Source: Calothrix anomala FACHB-343 (GTDB taxonomy: Bacteria > Cyanobacteriota > Cyanobacteriia > Cyanobacteriales > Nostocaceae). Taken from it: a stretch of DNA of 53,567 bases. The DNA is taken from contig NZ_JACJQG010000071.1 in the NCBI RefSeq assembly GCF_014696435.1, positions 1 to 53,567 of the forward strand. The letters run 5' to 3'. This document shows, one piece after another, positions 41,898 through 49,573 of the stretch; within the stretch, counting starts at the first letter, position 1, and each line of letters begins with the position of its first letter. The notes below the pieces were generated by a model, which was not told the origin of the DNA, searched no databases, and saw only the letters and a program-made list of their open reading frames with translations. Made by a program: the position numbers and the translations under genes.

Positions 41898-42374
41898 ATG
41901 ATGAGAAAAATTGCGGTAGAATTTTTGGATGATAATTCTGAAATTGAAATAGCCTGCTATGGTGCAGATTCTGATTGGGTCTGTCGATTAACCGATCCCC
42001 TCACTCAGCCAAAGGGATCTGTATCCGATGCATTTGCGCCATTTCCGGACTTGGGATTTCTTTGGTTTCGAGAGGTTGATCGCTTGTGGGTCGTTTCTGG
42101 TATGGTAAATCGCTCCGTCTTTCAGGATGAAGCCTGGTTCGATGATTTGCTATACCGCATTAGCGACGAAATATACTTGCGGGATTACTCGCCAGCAAGG
42201 CGAATTGAGTTTGTGAGTGTTGATGTAACAGTCATGTTTGATGGTGAGCGAGGAAGGGAGAGATTTCGAGGAGGAGAAGTGGAGAAAAAGTGGCAGTGTC
42301 AACAAGCAATTACCCCTTTAGAAAAAGACGTTCGCGTAGCGTGTGCGTTCCCCGCAGGGGTTGCCAAAGGCTAG
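41898..42374 (+). CDS. Unrecognised 158-aa protein ending in a dispersed repeat
   Basis: Start at ATG 41898 or 41901 (MRKIAVEFLDDNSEIEIACY), six bases after the preceding stop; the frame opens at 41850 but would overlap the previous gene. Landmarks: DPLTQPKGSVSDAFAPFPDL, GFLWFREVDRLWVVSGMVNR and YLRDYSPARRIEFVSVDVTV. The last 14 residues (VRVACAFPAGVAKG) come from a dispersed repeat, so the original C-terminus has been replaced. No family recognised. It lies between two members of the unnamed family and may be their partner. Confidence 0.45.
   Translation: MMRKIAVEFLDDNSEIEIACYGADSDWVCRLTDPLTQPKGSVSDAFAPFPDLGFLWFREVDRLWVVSGMVNRSVFQDEAWFDDLLYRISDEIYLRDYSPARRIEFVSVDVTVMFDGERGRERFRGGEVEKKWQCQQAITPLEKDVRVACAFPAGVAKG
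42327..42371. repeat. Dispersed repeat at the 3' end of the 158-aa gene
   Basis: Contains AGACGTTCGCGTAGCGTGTG and TTCCCCGCAGGGGTTGCC. The TTCGCGTAGCGT module is shared with the insertion in the phosphatase gene. Confidence 0.6.
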
Positions 42375-42418
42375 CACTCAGCAGCCGCAGGTGAATCGTT
42401 ATCGGAAGTATAGAACTG

Positions 42419-43525
42419 ATGGAATACCCGGACTGGACAATCTATCAGCGATTGTTAATTGATGATTACCCCCTCGTCGTCTTGGCAAAAGATAATAAGT
42501 TGCGCTTTATATCTGAAGGATATTACCAAAACATCATCGAATTTTTATTACCCTTGGCAGAACCAGGTGAGGATTTTGTCTTTGAGTCCGGTTTAACGCG
42601 AGTTGAGAGCATCCATAATCAATTGCATCAGGCGTTTGTCAGTGGGCAAGAATTCGGTAATGGAGTCATTTATTTCCAGCTTAGGTCAATTTTGGAATAT
42701 GATGTAGCGATCAAGGGTTCAGAATTCCAGCAAGAAATCGAGCGATATCAGCAACGAACAGGATATCCAGCAACTGAACCTTTCTGGTATGTAAATCCAA
42801 ACTTTGCAGGTTGGGATGGTTGCGGTCACTATATCCCGCAAAGTAGCATTAACAAAATCATTCAAGTTACTCAACAGATTAAAGCAGGAGAGTTCAACTT
42901 TCCTTTATGTGTAAAGCTTTTTTCTGAAGATGAGTGGGATTTACGGTTTGGCTGGGCTGAGGTAACTGGGTTCGTCCCTAGCGTTCTCCGAAAATTAGAA
43001 ACAATTGCTGCGGATTACATGCAGTTTTTTGCCAATCAAGGGCACCTATATCAACCCAGCTTAGTAGAACCCTGTCGCACAAAATTGCTTCAGGAACTTG
43101 CTGCTGTCGGATTGCTCAATTGCGAAATACCTGAAAGCGTCTATTCCCAACTAATGGGCACTTATCCTCATCTGAGACGATGCGTTGATGAGGCTGAATT
43201 TCTTTGGATGGTAGGGGATATGCCAATTCAGGAATTTGATTTAAGTTTGGACTGGATGGTCTTCGATCCGCTTTACCCAGACGGTATGGATTATGCTGAG
43301 TTTCGCGATACTCCAAAGGAGTCGCTACGCGATACTCCAAAGGAGTCGCTTCGCGATACTCCAAAGGAGTCGCTTCGCGATCGCGCTTTAGCCGTCTTCA
43401 GAACTGCCCAACTGGAACAACCTGAAACCTTACGAATGGAAATACATGGCAATCAGTATCAACTGGTTACTGGATGGGAAGGAGGGCGAATTAAACTGCT
43501 CAACTCCATCGAGCTGATGTCCTAA
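42419..43525 (+). CDS. Paralogue of the unnamed family, C-terminally shortened, 368 aa
   Basis: Begins MEYPDWTIYQRLLIDDYPLV and keeps the whole N-terminal part, the LLNCEI, YPHLRRCVDEAEFLW, DLSLDWMVFDP and NQYQLVTGWEGGRIKLLNSI segments. It stops (IELMS) where its relatives continue with about 80-150 further residues. A triple 24-bp repeat adds about 25 residues (RDTPKESL three times) between DWMVFDP and FRTAQLEQPETL. It has a different truncation from the copy at 41143, so only the 488-aa member is full length. Confidence 0.6.
   Translation: MEYPDWTIYQRLLIDDYPLVVLAKDNKLRFISEGYYQNIIEFLLPLAEPGEDFVFESGLTRVESIHNQLHQAFVSGQEFGNGVIYFQLRSILEYDVAIKGSEFQQEIERYQQRTGYPATEPFWYVNPNFAGWDGCGHYIPQSSINKIIQVTQQIKAGEFNFPLCVKLFSEDEWDLRFGWAEVTGFVPSVLRKLETIAADYMQFFANQGHLYQPSLVEPCRTKLLQELAAVGLLNCEIPESVYSQLMGTYPHLRRCVDEAEFLWMVGDMPIQEFDLSLDWMVFDPLYPDGMDYAEFRDTPKESLRDTPKESLRDTPKESLRDRALAVFRTAQLEQPETLRMEIHGNQYQLVTGWEGGRIKLLNSIELMS
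43304..43375. repeat. Three tandem 24-bp repeats, in frame
   Basis: Unit CGCGATACTCCAAAGGAGTC plus GCTA or GCTT, three copies, followed by CGCGATCGCG. Each unit contains the inverted repeat ACTCC/GGAGT and is translated RDTPKESL. The 249-aa paralogue lacks this stretch, so it is an insertion and expansion. Confidence 0.8.
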
Positions 43526-43560
43526 ATTATAGAAAATTGCTTCGCATTTTTGGCTTGTAG

Positions 43561-44061
43561 ATGAACGTAAACGCTTTACCCATCGATCCGAGCGATCGCT
43601 ATATTTTTCTGTTGGATTTGTGGGATGAACCTTGGACAGATGAGAATGCAGAAGTTATTCGATATGCACTCTTTCACGATCCAGAACCTTCGATTTGTTC
43701 TTTGTGTCCTCAAATTCTCAGTTCTTGGGGCGATCGTAGCTGTGACACCCGCAATGCTTTTTTGCGCTATGTTGAAGCACCATTAGATTTTCGGGTGCTG
43801 AATGAGGTACTAACAGCGAGTGGTGCGTTGGGCTTTGGAGACGATGAAATGGTAAATGCGATCGCAACTCATATTTGCAGTACCGAATACTGTGTCCCGT
43901 TAAATGTCATTGATGCCCTAAATCAATTAAATAACCCGACTCCAACCGTTCTAGATGCCTTGGAAAGGGCGACGACGATTCCCAACAACTACTATGCGGA
44001 TGAAATGATTCGCCGTACTGCTGCGGAAACCTTAAGCAAGTTGAGGGAGAAATATCGCTAA
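43561..44061 (+). CDS. HEAT-like 166-aa protein
   Basis: Not recognised by name. Helical segments (WTDENAEVIRYALFHDPEPS, CDTRNAFLRYVEAPLDFRVL, DDEMVNAIATHICS and PTVLDALERATTIP) and the final RRTAAETLSKLREKY look like short HEAT-type repeats. It follows the 42419 family member after 35 bp on the same strand and is probably part of the same unit. The likely role is protein binding; the partner is unknown. Confidence 0.5.
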   Translation: MNVNALPIDPSDRYIFLLDLWDEPWTDENAEVIRYALFHDPEPSICSLCPQILSSWGDRSCDTRNAFLRYVEAPLDFRVLNEVLTASGALGFGDDEMVNAIATHICSTEYCVPLNVIDALNQLNNPTPTVLDALERATTIPNNYYADEMIRRTAAETLSKLREKYR

Positions 44062-44406
44062 CAAGTTTATGCTTTTTCATTGAAAATGGTCAGACAACCT
44101 TGAATTGATGTATTTGTATGAAAATTTTCATCTATTTGGCTTATTATTGCCTTGGTACTGCTTTTTGCTGTATTGATCGCGTTCTGCATATGTTTTAGAT
44201 CCGTGGGAATCAAAGGTTAATATAAAACCCTTTCTTTTAGTAGAAGTTATCAACAGTAATGACAGTTATCTTGAAAGAAATACTCGCTAATCACAAATGA
44301 AGCTTAATTCATTGCCCTATTTCTGTAAGAATTTACGGTTTGGAAACCAAAAAATCAACAGCCAAGCGAGTAGAAAGATATAAACTACGGTAACTAGGTA
44401 AGACTC
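44062..44406. other. 345-bp gap without recognisable gene
   Basis: A/T-rich intergenic DNA between the HEAT-like gene and the BON-domain gene. I saw no ORF with protein-like composition, no repeat module and no strong hairpin. Confidence 0.6.
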
Positions 44407-44808
44407 ATGAGTTGGCTAAAAAGAGTTTGTGAACAAGAAACAAGCAGCCTACTAAAAACAAGGGACGCTGGGCAATCGGAGACGAGTATGAGTCCTGGGC
44501 TGACTGGTAAATACGATCAAGCTCGACGCGAGAAGGCTGGAGAGCATCAACCTCCTCCACCTCCTGAATATATGGGACTTGAGGGTGAATACGATCAACT
44601 AGGCTTAGCTAAGCGTGTGGCTGAGGCTTTCGAGCAAGCACCACATATCGATGAAATTGAAACTCTACAAATCTGTCAAGATGGTAATACTATTGTCCTC
44701 AAGGGTTCTGTGTCAAGCCAGGACATCCTAAATGCTCTCGAAGATGTAGCCGCCAAAGTAGATGGCACTAAAGGAGTAGACACTACCGAGGTGACAATCG
44801 CCGCCTAA
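44407..44808 (+). CDS. BON-domain protein, 133 aa
   Basis: The C-terminal half (about 67-131) fits a BON domain: LAKRVAEAFEQAPHIDEIET, then GNTIVLKGSVSSQDILNALE and GVDTTEVTI. BON domains associate with phospholipid or other membrane ligands. The N-terminal half is a low-complexity linker (GEHQPPPPPEYMGLEGEYDQ). No signal peptide is visible, so it is cytoplasmic or peripheral. It stands alone, convergent with the repeat protein gene at 45020. Confidence 0.75.
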   Translation: MSWLKRVCEQETSSLLKTRDAGQSETSMSPGLTGKYDQARREKAGEHQPPPPPEYMGLEGEYDQLGLAKRVAEAFEQAPHIDEIETLQICQDGNTIVLKGSVSSQDILNALEDVAAKVDGTKGVDTTEVTIAA

Positions 44809-45019
44809 GCTTTTGCGATGATCGTTCAAGTTTTTGTCATTAAGAAATACAAGAGTTTTCTCTAAAAGACTGTCAAGAAACAACTTTTACAATCTTGCTA
44901 GTAGTTAGTTTCAATCTCTATGAGGGATTTAAGTTAGTTGCAACTTGAGCAATTGTTTTGGCTGATTAATTCTGAGTGATGTAGCGATTGCTAAGAAAAA
45001 CTCGTTGAATTTGATGATT

Positions 45020-45427
45020 TTAATCCATATAGCTAGTGGGCATTTGCGTTTCAACAGCGTTCTCTGAAATTGGACGGCTACCATCTATTTCTAGAGTATC
45101 TTGAACTTGAAAATTATTCTTAGCAATCGGACGTTGACCGTCTATATCGAGAATTTCTTCCACCTCTAAATCATTAGGATCAATTGGACGTTTGCCATCT
45201 ACTGTTAACATCTCATGCTCTGAAAAATCACTCTTAGCAATCGGGCGTTGACCATCTATATCAATTGTTTTTTCTGAATAATTTTCAGCCTTGGCAATTG
45301 GACGCTGCCCATCTATATTCAAAGTTTCCTTAATTTCAATATTACTGGGATCAACTGGGCGCTGCCCATCTATATTAATTGTTTTAGGCGTTTGTGCCAA
45401 GTCACTAGATGATGATTCTGAAGGCAT
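45020..45427 (-). CDS. IDGQRPI-repeat protein, 135 aa
   Basis: Made almost entirely of six units of about 19-21 residues, each ending in a motif like LNIDGQRPIAK: TINIDGQRPV, TLNIDGQRPI, TIDIDGQRPI, MLTVDGKRPI, ILDIDGQRPI and TLEIDGSRPI. Between the motifs lie acidic linkers (SNIEIKE, ENYSEK, NDLEVEE). No signal peptide, no Cys. I recall cyanobacterial proteins with GNRPI-type repeats but no assigned function. It could be a scaffold of repeated short recognition peptides. Confidence 0.7.
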   Translation of the reverse strand: MPSESSSSDLAQTPKTINIDGQRPVDPSNIEIKETLNIDGQRPIAKAENYSEKTIDIDGQRPIAKSDFSEHEMLTVDGKRPIDPNDLEVEEILDIDGQRPIAKNNFQVQDTLEIDGSRPISENAVETQMPTSYMD

Positions 45428-45602
45428 AAATTTTAGTATCTTCTAATCGAAAGATATGTTTTTCAAAAAACTTTAATGAGATGATTAATTACTTTAGTGA
45501 ATTAAAATTTAAAAATCTTCTACCATAAAAGATAATATATCTCTAACTTAGGATTGATTAAATATCTTTCTAAAAGTGCATTTCGATGAATAATTCAGCA
45601 CC

Positions 45603-45632
45603 AGGAGCGGAGCCGGAGACGCTCCGCCAAGG
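45603..45632. repeat. Palindromic dispersed repeat
   Basis: GGAGCGGAGCCGGAGACGCT followed by CCGCCAAGG can fold on GGAGCG / CGCTCC. It lies just downstream of the GNAT gene end. Confidence 0.55.
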
Positions 45633-45641
45633 CCTCAGAAG

Positions 45642-46136
45642 TCAGAATTTCTTTTCAAGATAGTGAACTTCAAGATCATCTTCCCGTTGCCCTAAATCAA
45701 TCCATCCATGCTTGAGATAAAATCTCATTGCCACTCGATTCGTAGGACTGACGTTCAAGCGAGCTGAGTGACAACCCAGACGCTTGAAAAAATCAGATGC
45801 GTGTTGATCTAACTGCTGACCAAAACCCTGACCTCGAAACTCTGGAGTCAGGTAAAACAAATTGACGTAGCCAACGCTTGAATCGTGTTGACAACGCATC
45901 ATCTCAATTTGCCCAATAATTTGCTCTTGTTTCCAAACATGTACACAACTGTTCGGGATTTGTGTCATTCGCTGTCTGAGCCACTGCAAATATTTCTCAG
46001 ATCCGCTTCCATCCTCTTTATAGAACCGAGCGGCTGAACCAAAGCTGCAAATGAAAGAGTCTGCTCTGAACTGAACGCATAAATTTTGATCCCGCTCTAG
46101 GTTGATCGGTTTGAACTCAAGCTTAGAAGATTGCAA
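45642..46136 (-). CDS. GNAT-family N-acetyltransferase, 164 aa
   Basis: GNAT fold: VYLTPEFRGQGFGQQL-type acetyl-CoA loop (actual FYLTPEFRGQGFGQQLDQHA), preceded by IIGQIEMM and followed by LNVSPTNRVAMRFYLKHGWI. The R-G-Q-G-F-G segment is the pyrophosphate-binding motif A. The substrate is not predictable. Single gene, no operon partners. The N-terminal 40 residues (LRDQNLCVQFRADSF-type) are normal for the family. Confidence 0.85.
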   Translation of the reverse strand: MQSSKLEFKPINLERDQNLCVQFRADSFICSFGSAARFYKEDGSGSEKYLQWLRQRMTQIPNSCVHVWKQEQIIGQIEMMRCQHDSSVGYVNLFYLTPEFRGQGFGQQLDQHASDFFKRLGCHSARLNVSPTNRVAMRFYLKHGWIDLGQREDDLEVHYLEKKF

Positions 46137-46323
46137 TGTTGTTTCTCCTGGCTAGATTTGTGCGTTGTTTCGGCAACTAACTGACTGTAACGTCGTCTTT
46201 GCCAACATTACTAAAAATTTGAACTCAAAATAATAATTTAACTTGCTCGCTTTTTTAGTGATGCTTTATCCGAGCAAATGCATCACTTGGGTCAGTTTTA
46301 TCTAAATAGAATACATTCGCCAG

Positions 46324-46465
46324 AAACCAGAATTCAGTATAAATTCTGTGCGAGTAGCGGATGAATTGCAGGGGTCTAATACCCCTGCAATTCTTGAAGA
46401 TTTAGCTGTCTACAATTACTGGCATGTCTGAATCCCCCATTAATTCTGAATTCTGAATTCTTCTT
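46324..46465. mobile_element. MITE-like element, short copy
   Basis: Begins CCAGAATTCAG and ends CTGAATTCTTC, with the internal sequence ATTCTGTGCGAGTAGCGGAT and a CAGGGGTCTAATACCCCTG hairpin. The interior and ends match the larger element at 49299-49508, so both belong to one family. It lies in the 392-bp gap after the GNAT gene; the rest of that gap shows no gene. Confidence 0.6.
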
Positions 46466-46528
46466 TAACATCTTTTCTAAGTTACTGTAAAATTGAAGGC
46501 TAATTTCATCAGTTATGCTTTTTAGCCG

Positions 46529-46618
46529 ATGAAAATACTCAATGAATGTGAAAATATGGTAAACATTCGAGCCGAAATAGTCAGGCTAGACCGTCAACTT
46601 GTTGCACTAATTAGTTAG
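46529..46618 (+). pseudogene. Chorismate-mutase-like N-terminal stub, 29 codons
   Basis: Reads MKILNECENMVNIRAEIVRL then DRQLVALIS and stops at TAG. The C-x-x-M/A-x-I-R-x-E-I-D-x-L-D-x-Q-L-V-x-L-I-S pattern is the first helix of AroQ-class chorismate mutases (PchB-like). The stop sits where relatives have K-R, and CGT follows it (a Lys codon to TAG change is plausible). No remainder of the enzyme is found downstream, so it is truncated as well as interrupted. Confidence 0.6.
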
Positions 46619-46635
46619 CGTTTATAAGTCACCCT

Positions 46636-46947
46636 ATGTCACATGAACAAGAGCCAGACTTTTATTTATCTATTCAAGAGAACCTAAAACAGCTTTCTGC
46701 TCAATTGGGGTCTCCTTTGGACGAAACATCAGTCATGCAAATATATCAAAATGCATCCGAACTACTGAGCCACCTTTCCCCATCACCCCTGACTTTTGCC
46801 CGTGTTGCAGGAACACTACTGGTTTACCAACTCCAAAACACAGAACCCGAAGAAATAAAGTGGTTCAATACCCAAGTAAAACAATGTTTGGATGAAGAAG
46901 AAGTTGAGGAATTGATTGAATCCATCTATCGCACTGATACTTTGTAA
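46636..46947 (+). CDS. Unrecognised 103-aa acidic protein
   Basis: Small soluble acidic helical protein: FYLSIQENLKQLSAQLGSPL, QNASELLSHLSPSPLTFARV and NTQVKQCLDEEEVEELIESI. No membrane segment and no recognised family. The ATG at 46636 has no clear ribosome site. It starts 17 bp after the chorismate-mutase stub, so the two could once have shared a transcript. Confidence 0.5.
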   Translation: MSHEQEPDFYLSIQENLKQLSAQLGSPLDETSVMQIYQNASELLSHLSPSPLTFARVAGTLLVYQLQNTEPEEIKWFNTQVKQCLDEEEVEELIESIYRTDTL

Positions 46948-47017
46948 TTGCTCCGTCAATGAAATGTATCTTTTAGACTAGAAAATAGTTTGATCAACAA
47001 TTGTTGTTAACAAAACA

Positions 47018-47203
47018 ATGAAAATCTTCAGGTTGGTTGTATCTGCTTTGTTATTACTCAGCTCACCTGCTATGGCAGTTGAATAAAAAGGGTATTCCAT
47101 TGATGGTCAAAAGCTGCCTGCTAGAGCCTATTATTATGCGATTGGTGGAGTCTACAACGTTCAGGTCTGCCATAGTAGCTGTTGTACTTCACTGCTTAAC
47201 TGA
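47018..47203 (+). pseudogene. Small secreted-protein gene with in-frame stop
   Basis: The ATG at 47018 opens a signal peptide, MKIFRLVVSALLLLSSPAMA, then Val-Glu and an in-frame TAA at 47084. The same frame continues KGYSIDGQKLPARAYYYAIG, then VYNVQVCHSSC, to a TGA at 47203. The residues after the stop look genuine (Tyr-rich, with Cys), so a single nonsense change is the likely lesion. A frame on the same strand (47037-47288) overlaps it but looks like a shadow; a later frameshift of the real gene into it cannot be excluded. Confidence 0.5.
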
Positions 47204-47331
47204 CTGTGGCAAAGTACCAGAGGTTTTACGGTTAGAGCATTTGATTACCGCTGCTATCATTACTAGAGAAAGCGGAAGTTCAGCTTAAATGATTTTCAAT
47301 GTTCACAGTTAACCGTCAAAATCGATATTTT

Positions 47332-48105
47332 TCACATTGTTATATTGTTATATAGATATTTATCAACCTCTACAAAATAGGTATAAGGTTCGCTGTCTAA
47401 ACCCGAATTATATAAAATTTCAATATTTTCGGACTCTAATTTAGATTTTTGATTATTTATATATCTAATTAATTGACCTTGAGAATTTAATATTCTGTGG
47501 ATTGGATAATCATCAGAAGATGTTTTTTTAAGATATATCGGCAGCGCTCGCAGATAACTGTTATCTACACCAATTGCTGCAATTATCTGTTTGTAAGTTA
47601 CTACTTTGCCTAATGGTACTTTAACTATAAAGTCTAGAAAGCGTTCATAAGGTTGTTCAGATAATGCTGGAAATTTATGAGCCTGAATCCGAAAATTATT
47701 GCCGACACGAATTCTACCTGAATTGATAACTACACCTAAAATACCTCTTTTAGCTTGAATAGTTTTTAAGGAATCAACTAAATAGGCTATGCGCTTACAA
47801 GGTTCACAATGGAAAGTTAAACGAATCCCTGCACCACTCTCAAAATTTATCAGAGCACCAGGAGTAAAAGTTGCAGAATCAACCCCTGCTATAACTAGAT
47901 TTTCTCTTAATTCTCCTGGGGAAATTGCTAATTCTCTAATATCTTCATACCTCACAACTAAAATTTGTCTAGGGCTGATAGGATTAGCATTAATATCTCC
48001 TTCTATACCATAACCTACTTTTAAGTTGAGTTCTTCTACTTCATGCATGACTGAACCATGCTGATGCTTAATAAAAAGATGTTTAATTGAACTTTTGCTA
48101 GACAT
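47332..48105 (-). CDS. MOSC-alkyltransferase-like fusion protein, 257 aa
   Basis: N-terminal MOSC domain (about residues 1-140): VGYGIEGDINANPISPRQIL, LVIAGVDSATFTPG and a Cys pair in FHCEPCKRI. The C-terminal domain (about 150-215) resembles the DNA-binding half of O6-alkylguanine transferases: IVKVPLGKVVTYKQIIAAIG, LRALPIYL and YPIHRILNSQGQLI. The active-site motif PCHR is replaced by PIHR, so no alkyl transfer is expected; this is an alkyltransferase-like (ATL) type that would bind damaged bases. Start taken at ATG 48105 (weak ribosome site). dinB lies 56 bp upstream on the same strand, so a shared role in DNA damage is plausible. Confidence 0.75.
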   Translation of the reverse strand: MSSKSSIKHLFIKHQHGSVMHEVEELNLKVGYGIEGDINANPISPRQILVVRYEDIRELAISPGELRENLVIAGVDSATFTPGALINFESGAGIRLTFHCEPCKRIAYLVDSLKTIQAKRGILGVVINSGRIRVGNNFRIQAHKFPALSEQPYERFLDFIVKVPLGKVVTYKQIIAAIGVDNSYLRALPIYLKKTSSDDYPIHRILNSQGQLIRYINNQKSKLESENIEILYNSGLDSEPYTYFVEVDKYLYNNITM

Positions 48106-48161
48106 ATAGAATTTGGACGCGCAGCGCCCAACCTTGGGTAACAATTTCCGATCAAGTATTA

Positions 48162-49247
48162 TTAATATATGAAATTTGTATTGTTAAACAAAGGTAATTG
48201 AATTACTTCAAATGTTTTGTGATTATCCAGATTGGACAATGAAATTCCTAACAACCTGATCCTACGGTTTTCCAATTCAATTGAATCAAATAAGACGAGT
48301 GCAGTTTCAAAAATTATATCTCCTTTGTTAATGGCTGACAAAAGAGTTTTACTGCGTGTGATTTGATGGTAATCAGAGAACTTGACTTTCAATGTCAGGG
48401 TGCGTCCCCCATCTGAGTGCTGTTGCAAGCGTTGCTCCACAATTTGAGCAATTTGTTCGAGTTCCTGTAGCATCTGATGCCGCTCGCTTAAATCCCAAGT
48501 AAAAGAAGTTTCTGCACCAATCGACTTGCGAACTCGATTCGGCTCAACGGAGCCGTCATCCTCTGCTCTGGCAATTTTGTAGTAATGATGCCCCACCTTA
48601 CCAAAATGTTGTGTTAGTTCCCAAAGCGAACGCGCCTTTAAATCTGCACCAGTATGAATGCCCAGAGCGTGCATTTTCGCTGCCGTTACCTCTCCTATGC
48701 CGTGTAACTTCTCAATTGCTAACCCTTCTACAAAGGCGATCGCATCCTCAGGTAAAATCACCGTGAGTCCATTGGGTTTGTTTTGCCCCGATGCCATCTT
48801 TGCCAAGAACTTGTTAATTGACACACCTGCTGTTGCCGTTAAGTGAGTTTGCTCTAGTATTGCGGCTTTGATGTACCTAGCAATAGTCGAAGCGTAGCTG
48901 ATGTTTTGCTTATTCTTAGTTACGTCTAAATAAGCTTCATCTAAGGCTACACCTTCTACTAAATCGGTGTAACGTTTAAATATGTCGTGGATTTGCTGTG
49001 AAATTTCTCGGTAAACTTCAAATCTTGGTTTAACAAAGATTAGTCCAGGACAAAGAGCGATCGCAACCACTGAAGGCATCGCTGAGTGAATGCCAAAAGC
49101 TCTAGCTTCGTAACTAGCGGCGGCTACCACACCGCGTTGATTGGGACTGCCACCAACTACTAATGGTTTTCCTCGGTAGCTGGGATGATCCCGTTGCTCT
49201 ACTGATGCGTAAAAGGCATCCATGTCAACATGAATAATCTTCCTCAT
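48162..49247 (-). CDS. dinB: DNA polymerase IV
   Basis: Y-family translesion polymerase, 361 aa, normal length. Motifs: HVDMDAFYASVEQ (metal ligands Asp8 and Asp10, steric gate Phe12-Tyr13), VVAAASYEARAFGI and ALDEAYLDVT (catalytic Asp103-Glu104). It has helix-hairpin-helix LHGIGEVTAAKM and a little-finger region. The C-terminus contains QLPLF, a canonical beta-clamp-binding motif. The role is error-prone bypass of DNA lesions. It heads a probable two-gene unit with the MOSC-ATL gene. Confidence 0.95.
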   Translation of the reverse strand: MRKIIHVDMDAFYASVEQRDHPSYRGKPLVVGGSPNQRGVVAAASYEARAFGIHSAMPSVVAIALCPGLIFVKPRFEVYREISQQIHDIFKRYTDLVEGVALDEAYLDVTKNKQNISYASTIARYIKAAILEQTHLTATAGVSINKFLAKMASGQNKPNGLTVILPEDAIAFVEGLAIEKLHGIGEVTAAKMHALGIHTGADLKARSLWELTQHFGKVGHHYYKIARAEDDGSVEPNRVRKSIGAETSFTWDLSERHQMLQELEQIAQIVEQRLQQHSDGGRTLTLKVKFSDYHQITRSKTLLSAINKGDIIFETALVLFDSIELENRRIRLLGISLSNLDNHKTFEVIQLPLFNNTNFIY

Positions 49248-49298
49248 CCATTTACTGACCGAAAAAACATAGATTTACGGCGAAATATGCTTTTTTAT

Positions 49299-49508
49299 TG
49301 AACAGAATTCAGGAGTCAGAAGTCAGAATACAGGAAAGGTATTCTGTGCGAGTGGCTGATGAATAACCGGGTTTAAGACCCCCACCAAATCTACGATTTG
49401 GTGGTCTTCTCCCAAGGGGAGACGCACTCGTGTTCAATCAGTCGCGGGTCTGAATCCCCGACTTATTGATTCTGACGGATGTATTCTGACTCCTGAATTC
49501 TTCTTCAA
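49299..49508. mobile_element. MITE-like element, about 200 bp
   Basis: The ends are inverted repeats: GAATTCAGGAGTCAGA at 49305-49320 and its exact complement at 49485-49500, with further matches outside (TTGAA... / ...TTCAA). Inside there is a perfect hairpin CCACCAAATC-TAC-GATTTGGTGG (49382-49404) and the ATTCTGTGCGAGTGGCTGAT stretch shared with 46324-46465. No ORF. It occupies part of the gap 49248-49850, which holds no gene. Confidence 0.7.
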
Positions 49509-49573
49509 CCAAAATTTTGCTCCTCAAGCGCTTTGTGTTTTGCATACCTTGTTTGCAGAAGTTCAATCCTATG

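Noticed and set aside
47037-47288. 83-aa plus-strand ORF
   Set aside because: It starts at TTG, overlaps a signal-peptide gene in another frame, and its composition is less protein-like. It is probably a shadow of the interrupted secreted gene.
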